DNA from: Kitasatospora terrestris
Lineage (GTDB): Bacteria; Actinomycetota; Actinomycetes; Streptomycetales; Streptomycetaceae
Length of the DNA stretch: 64,000 bases
Assembly (NCBI RefSeq): GCF_039542905.1
Contig: NZ_BAABIS010000001.1
Span: forward strand, 2,790,001-2,854,000
Direction: 5' to 3'
Positions within the stretch are counted from its first letter, which is position 1, and each line of letters begins with the position of its first letter. This document shows positions 59,912 to 64,000 of this stretch, one piece after another. Made by a program: the position numbers and the translations under genes. Below the pieces are notes generated by a model. That model worked only from the letters and a program-made list of their open reading frames with translations. It was not told the origin of the DNA and ran no database searches.

Positions 59912-62900
59912 TTACTCGGCGGCGCCGTCACCTTCGGCGGCCGCGGCCTTCTTGGCCGCCGCGCTCGTCCGCTTGGTGGCGGTCTTGCGGGCGGTGGTCT
60001 TCTTGGCGGCGGTGGTCTTCTTCGCCGCCACGGTCTTCTTCGCCGCGGTCTTGCGGGTGGCCCGCTTCTTCGGCGCGGGCGCCTCCTCCTCGACCTCGGC
60101 ACCGGCCTCGGTCCCGGCGGCGTCCGGCTCTTCCGCGACGGGGAGCTCCTCGGCGACCGCCACGGCCTCCGGCTCGGCCTCGGCCCGCTCGGCGGGGACC
60201 GCCTCGGCGGCGGTCAGCGCGGCCTGCAGGGCGGCCTCGGCGCGGTTCTGCAGCACCACGATCTCGGCCTCGCCGGGCGCACCCGCCGGAGCGGTCGCCT
60301 TGCGCACGGCCCGCCGGCGCGGACGCCCGGCCGGCGCCGCCGGAGCGGCCTCGACCACGGTCTCCACGACGGCCTCGGCCTCGGCCTCGACCGGCTCCGC
60401 GGCGACGGCGCCCAGCTGCTCGGCGGCCTCCTCGACCGCCTCCACGGCGGCCTCGACCGCCTCCACGGCCTCCGCGAGCTCCTCGACCTCGGTCTCGACC
60501 GTCACGGCCTCGGACTCGGCCTGCGCGGCCCCGCCCTTGCCCCGACGGCGGCGCTTGGAGCCGCCGGCGCCCTCACCGGCCGTCGCGGCCTGGCCGCCGC
60601 CCGCGTGGACGTGCGGCTGGTCCATGTGGACGATCACGCCGCGGCCGTTGCAGTGCACGCACGGCTCGGAGAAGGACTCCAGCAGGCCCTGGCCGACCCG
60701 CTTGCGGGTCATCTGGACCAGGCCCAGCGAGGTGACCTCGGCCACCTGGTGCTTGGTGCGGTCGCGGCCCAGGCACTCCAGCAGGCGGCGGAGCACCAGG
60801 TCGCGGTTGGACTCGAGCACCATGTCGATGAAGTCGATCACGATGATGCCGCCGAGGTCGCGCAGCCGCAGCTGGCGGACGATCTCCTCGGCCGCCTCGA
60901 TGTTGTTGCGGGTGACGGTCTCCTCGAGGTTTCCGCCCTGGCCGACGAACTTGCCGGTGTTGACGTCGACCACGACCATCGCCTCGGTCCGGTCGATCAC
61001 CAGCGAGCCGCCCGAGGGCAGCCAGACCTTGCGGTCCAGCGCCTTCATCAGCTGCTCGTCGATCCGGTACGTGGCGAACACGTCCACGTCCGAAGTCCAC
61101 TTCTGCAGCCGCTCGGTGAGGTCCGGGGCCACGTTGGACACGTACTCGTGGATGGTGCTCCAGGCGTCGGCGCCGGAGACGATGACCTTGGTGAAGTCCT
61201 CGTTGAAGATGTCGCGGACGACCCGGACGGTCATGTCCGGCTCGCCGTAGAGCAGCGCCGGGGCGTTGCCGCTCGCGGCCTTCTTCTGGATCTCCTCCCA
61301 CTGCGCCTGCAGGCGCTGCACGTCGCGGGTGAGCTCGTCCTCGCTGGCGCCCTCGGCGGCGGTGCGCACGATGACGCCCGCGTCGTCCGGGACGATCTTC
61401 TTGAGGATCTGCTTCAGGCGGGCGCGCTCGTTCTCCGGCAGCTTGCGGGAGATGCCGGTCATCGAGCCCTCGGGCACGTAGACCAGGTAGCGGCCGGGGA
61501 GGGAGATCTGGCTGGTCAGGCGGGCGCCCTTGTGGCCGATCGGGTCCTTGGAGACCTGGACCAGCACGGACTGGCCGGACTTCAGCACCGACTCGATCCG
61601 GCGCGGTCCGCCGTGGCCCATCGCGCCGAAGTTGACCTCACCGGCGTACAGCACCGCGTTGCGGCCCTTGCCGATGTCGACGAAGGCGGCCTCCATCGAC
61701 GGCAGCACGTTCTGGACCTTGCCCAGGTAGACGTTGCCGACGTACGAGGTGGCCTGCTCCTTGTTGACGTAGTGCTCGACCAGCACGCCGTCCTCGAGCA
61801 CGCCGATCTGGGTGCGGGCGCCGTTCTGGCGGACCACCATCACCCGCTCGACCGACTCGCGGCGGGCCAGGAACTCGGCCTCGGTGATGATCGGCACCCG
61901 GCGGCGGCCCAGCTCGCGGCCCTCGCGGCGGCGCTGCTTCTTGGCCTCCAGGCGGGTGGAGCCCTTGATGGACTGCACCTCGTCCGGGTCGAACGCGGGC
62001 TCGGTGGAGCGGCGGCGCGGCTCGCGCACCTTCACCACCGTGCGGACGCCGTCCTCGGTGGTCTCCACCGGCTCGGCGGCACCCTCGCCGCTGCGGCGGC
62101 GACGGCGACGACGGCGGCGCGAGGAGGACAGGCCGGCGGCCAGGTCGTCCTCGTCGCCCTCGTCCTCGTCGGTCTCGGGCTCCTCGGCGGCCTCCGCGTC
62201 GGCAGGGCCGGCGGCCTCGGCCTCGACGGCCTCCGGCTCCTCGGCCTCACCGCGGCGGCGGCGACGGCCACCACGACGGCGGCGGCGGGACGGACGGCCG
62301 TCCTCCCACTCGTCCTCGGCCTCCGGGCCGGCCGCGGCGGGCGCCTCGACCTCCTCGGGCTCCTCGACGGGCGCCTGGACGGCGACCGGCTCGGGCTTCG
62401 GCCGGGACTTGGGCTGCACCCGGACCGCGGTGCGGACCCGGCGACGGCGGCCGACGCCGCTGTACTCGAACTCCTCGTCCTGCTCCGCCTCCGGCTCCGG
62501 CTCCGGCTGGGCGGCGGCCTTCACCGGCGCGGTCTTGGCGGCGGCGGGCTTGGCGGGTGCGGTGAACGGCGCGGGCTCCTGGAAGACCGGCGCCTGGAAG
62601 ATCGCGGTGGACGGGCGCACGGCCCGGCGGCGGACCCGGCCGGTGGGCTCGGGCGCCGGCTCGGCGACGGCCTCCTCGACCGCCTCCGGCTCGTCGGCCT
62701 CCTCCTCGGCGGCCTCGGCCTCGACGGCCACCGGCTCCGGCTGCGGCTCCGCGACGGCGGTCTCCGGCTCGGCGGCCGGGGACTGCGCGGGGGCGGTGGC
62801 GCGCTTGCGGGTACGGCGGGCGCGGGCCGGCTTCTCCTCGGCCTCGGCCGGCGCCTCCGCGGGGGCCTCGACCGGCTCCGCGACGGCCTGCGGCTCGACG

Positions 62901-63265
62901 ACGGCCCCGGCCGGCGCCTCGGCGGCCGGCGACTGCTCGGCGGCGGTGGCGCGCTTGCGGGTACGGCGGGCGCGGACCGGCTTCTCCTCGGCCTCGGCAG
63001 GCGCCTCGACGGCGGCCTCGGCCGGGGCGGCGGGCTCCTCGACCGCGGCAGCGGTCTCCGGCGCACCGGCCGGCGCCTCGGCACGCTTGCGGGTGCGCCG
63101 GGCGCGGACCGGCTTCTCGGCGGCCTCGGCGGCCGCGCCCTGCGGCGCGCCGGCGGGCCGGGACACGGCCCGGCGGCGGCGGCGCGGCGGAGCGGCGGAG
63201 GTACCGCCGTCGGCATCGTTGGTGTGGTCGCCCGCAGCGGACTGCGGTTCGGTGTTCTCGAGCAT
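59912..63265 (-). CDS. rne: Ribonuclease E/G family protein
   Basis: Endoribonuclease for mRNA decay and rRNA processing, 1117 residues. Unlike E. coli RNase E it has a long N-terminal low-complexity region (1 to about 450) rich in Ala/Glu/Pro/Arg, including three copies of a VRARRTRKRA-type block. The catalytic core begins near 461 (RVMVVRQNGARTQIGVLEDG), with the S1 domain at about 500-590, metal-site segments MVVVDVNTGKFV and IVIDFIDMVLES, and the zinc-link CVHCNGRG near 867. The C-terminus (about 890-1117) is Ala/Glu-rich and ends in histone H1-like Lys/Ala/Thr repeats (AAKKTVAAKKTTAAKKTT). The architecture matches actinomycete RNase E/G. Confidence 0.95.
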   Translation of the reverse strand: MLENTEPQSAAGDHTNDADGGTSAAPPRRRRRAVSRPAGAPQGAAAEAAEKPVRARRTRKRAEAPAGAPETAAAVEEPAAPAEAAVEAPAEAEEKPVRARRTRKRATAAEQSPAAEAPAGAVVEPQAVAEPVEAPAEAPAEAEEKPARARRTRKRATAPAQSPAAEPETAVAEPQPEPVAVEAEAAEEEADEPEAVEEAVAEPAPEPTGRVRRRAVRPSTAIFQAPVFQEPAPFTAPAKPAAAKTAPVKAAAQPEPEPEAEQDEEFEYSGVGRRRRVRTAVRVQPKSRPKPEPVAVQAPVEEPEEVEAPAAAGPEAEDEWEDGRPSRRRRRGGRRRRRGEAEEPEAVEAEAAGPADAEAAEEPETDEDEGDEDDLAAGLSSSRRRRRRRRRSGEGAAEPVETTEDGVRTVVKVREPRRRSTEPAFDPDEVQSIKGSTRLEAKKQRRREGRELGRRRVPIITEAEFLARRESVERVMVVRQNGARTQIGVLEDGVLVEHYVNKEQATSYVGNVYLGKVQNVLPSMEAAFVDIGKGRNAVLYAGEVNFGAMGHGGPRRIESVLKSGQSVLVQVSKDPIGHKGARLTSQISLPGRYLVYVPEGSMTGISRKLPENERARLKQILKKIVPDDAGVIVRTAAEGASEDELTRDVQRLQAQWEEIQKKAASGNAPALLYGEPDMTVRVVRDIFNEDFTKVIVSGADAWSTIHEYVSNVAPDLTERLQKWTSDVDVFATYRIDEQLMKALDRKVWLPSGGSLVIDRTEAMVVVDVNTGKFVGQGGNLEETVTRNNIEAAEEIVRQLRLRDLGGIIVIDFIDMVLESNRDLVLRRLLECLGRDRTKHQVAEVTSLGLVQMTRKRVGQGLLESFSEPCVHCNGRGVIVHMDQPHVHAGGGQAATAGEGAGGSKRRRRGKGGAAQAESEAVTVETEVEELAEAVEAVEAAVEAVEEAAEQLGAVAAEPVEAEAEAVVETVVEAAPAAPAGRPRRRAVRKATAPAGAPGEAEIVVLQNRAEAALQAALTAAEAVPAERAEAEPEAVAVAEELPVAEEPDAAGTEAGAEVEEEAPAPKKRATRKTAAKKTVAAKKTTAAKKTTARKTATKRTSAAAKKAAAAEGDGAAE

Positions 63266-63440
63266 GCGGGTGGATCTCCCGTCAGGCCCCCGGGCTCCGC
63301 ATCCAGGCACGGCTCGGCACGGTCGATCCGGTCGGCCTCAGTGAGGGCGGGCCGACTCGTCCGGTGCCGCCGCGCGGACGCGAGGCCGCACAGGGGCTCG
63401 TAGTCTCGCTCGGCGCCCCGCGGGGTGCGGGGTGTCGAAA

Positions 63441-63473
63441 GTCTTCTGGTCTGACCAGTCTTCTAGTTGTCAA
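63441..63473 (-). promoter_or_regulatory. Candidate rne promoter/operator with palindrome CTGGTCTGACCAG
   Basis: On the minus strand TTGACA (63468-63473) precedes the perfect palindrome CTGGTC-A-GACCAG (63446-63458). The palindrome is flanked on both sides by AGAAGACT direct repeats. No good -10 hexamer at 16-18 bases is present, so the start site is uncertain. The symmetry suggests a dimeric regulator. Confidence 0.5.
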
Positions 63474-63545
63474 GGCCGGGCCGCTGGGGGCTCGGACCGC
63501 GCGACGGCGCTCGCTCCCCTGGGGAGCCGCGGGGGCCGGGGAGCC

Positions 63546-63570
63546 GCAGGCCCGGAAAGTTCGGGCCTGC
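63546..63570 (-). terminator. Hairpin downstream of the radical-SAM-associated gene
   Basis: 9-bp perfect stem GCAGGCCCG / CGGGCCTGC with a 7-base AT-rich loop, 45 bases after the stop at 63616. No T-tract. Confidence 0.55.
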
Positions 63571-63615
63571 GCTCCCGCCCACTCGGCGGACGGCAGATGC
63601 GCGCGGCTGGCGGCC

Positions 63616-64000
63616 CTACTGGCCGGCCGGGGCCGCGGCGCGGTCGAGCGCCAGCGGGTCGGTCACCGTGCCGGACTCCTCGTCGAGCGGCCCCTGCGCC
63701 AGCCTGGTCACCTCAGCGGGGACCGGCGGCGCCAGGTCGGCCGTCGCACGGAGACCGGACAAAACGTCGTCGGGTCGTACGGCAGGTGTGGCATGTCGTA
63801 CTACCAGCCGCAGTATCGCACAGGGAGTGGCCGTCCGAACATCACTGCCACTCTCCGTGCCGGTGTCGTTACCATTCCCCACCTGCGCGGAGTCAACCTC
63901 GAACGCGGCGACCGCGCCACGGGCGTCGAAGGTGCGCAGCCCGTTCTTGGTCATCCGCTGGACCTCGACGGTCTCGGCGGCCAGGAAGGCCGCCACCGCG
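63616..64000 (-). CDS. TIGR03936/DUF2344 radical-SAM-associated protein, C-terminal part
   Basis: The last 128 or so residues of a minus-strand gene that starts outside the window. The stretch AAFLAAETVEVQRMTKNGLR, then TFDARGAVAAFEV, matches the DUF2344 (TIGR03936) protein that usually sits directly upstream of rne in Streptomyces and next to a radical-SAM gene. The tail carries HATPAVRPDDVLSGLRATAD and a low-complexity end. Function is unknown; an RNA-modification role has been suggested by its context. The true start cannot be seen here. Confidence 0.85.
   Translation of the reverse strand, partial: AVAAFLAAETVEVQRMTKNGLRTFDARGAVAAFEVDSAQVGNGNDTGTESGSDVRTATPCAILRLVVRHATPAVRPDDVLSGLRATADLAPPVPAEVTRLAQGPLDEESGTVTDPLALDRAAAPAGQ

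Larger units (their letters stand above)
63266..63615. other. Intergenic region upstream of rne (350 bases)
   Basis: Contains a TTGACA -35-like hexamer and palindrome for rne (63441-63473) and a hairpin after the radical-SAM-associated gene (63546-63570). The 175 bases nearest rne probably form a long 5' untranslated region, a common feature of rne genes; no ORF with a good start was seen. Confidence 0.6.

Overview
The window looks like a chromosomal core segment from a high-GC actinomycete of the family Streptomycetaceae (Streptomyces, Kitasatospora or a close relative). The signs are very high GC with G/C at third codon positions, frequent GTG starts, many genes whose start codon sits 6-8 bases after a TAnnnT -10 element, and a gene order (tricorn protease, rsmE, dnaJ, hrcA, hemW, lepA, rpsT, holA, comEC, comEA, leuS, rsfS, nadD, proA, proB, obgE, rpmA, rplU, rne) that I recall as a conserved block in Streptomyces chromosomes. 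No integrase, transposase, phage gene or CRISPR array was seen.

Layout. 1-8.9 kb: truncated tricorn protease, rsmE, dnaJ-hrcA with a CIRCE operator, then htpX-pspAB, a DUF2785 gene and a DUF3097 gene. 9-12.2 kb: hemW and a long-chain acyl-CoA ligase on the minus strand. 12.3-21.6 kb: a more accessory block with a two-subunit ABC exporter, EamA and MFS transporters, a divergent MarR regulator, an ECF41-type sigma factor, a flavin oxidoreductase and a small membrane protein. 21.7-24.4 kb: lepA, a monooxygenase-fold protein and rpsT. 24.6-29.1 kb: AraC regulator, metallo-beta-lactamase-fold hydrolase, flavin monooxygenase and an anchored hypothetical protein. 29.1-37.8 kb: holA, comEC, comEA, degV, a coiled-coil membrane protein and a WYL regulator. 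37.9-42.9 kb: a cell-surface protein with its small partner, then leuS with a leader-peptide attenuator. 43-47.2 kb: a TPR regulator, three identical tRNA-Ala(GGC) genes, and an MFS/XRE pair between the first and second of them. 47.2-64 kb: phosphatase, rsfS, an LCP-like protein, nadD, two tiny membrane proteins, an M48 protease, two related membrane proteins, proA, a hypothetical gene, proB, obgE, rpmA, rplU, rne and the 3' end of a radical-SAM-associated gene.

How the genes fit together. Much of the window serves translation and ribosome biogenesis (rsmE, lepA, rpsT, leuS, rsfS, obgE, rplU, rpmA, rne, tRNAs), protein and envelope quality control (dnaJ/hrcA, htpX/pspAB, M48 protease, tricorn), proline synthesis (proA/proB) and NAD synthesis (nadD). 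The most notable signals are: a 12-codon leader peptide with three consecutive Leu codons plus an intrinsic terminator upstream of leuS; five different minisatellite-like tandem arrays confined to 26.7-37.9 kb, three of them between convergent genes; a phosphatase gene with no ATG, GTG or TTG start before its catalytic motif; an ECF41-like promoter before the oxidoreductase; a TOPRIM/RNase M5-like pattern in the DUF3097 protein; and two neighbouring membrane proteins that share an uncharacterised VVFDE-x-FVR motif.
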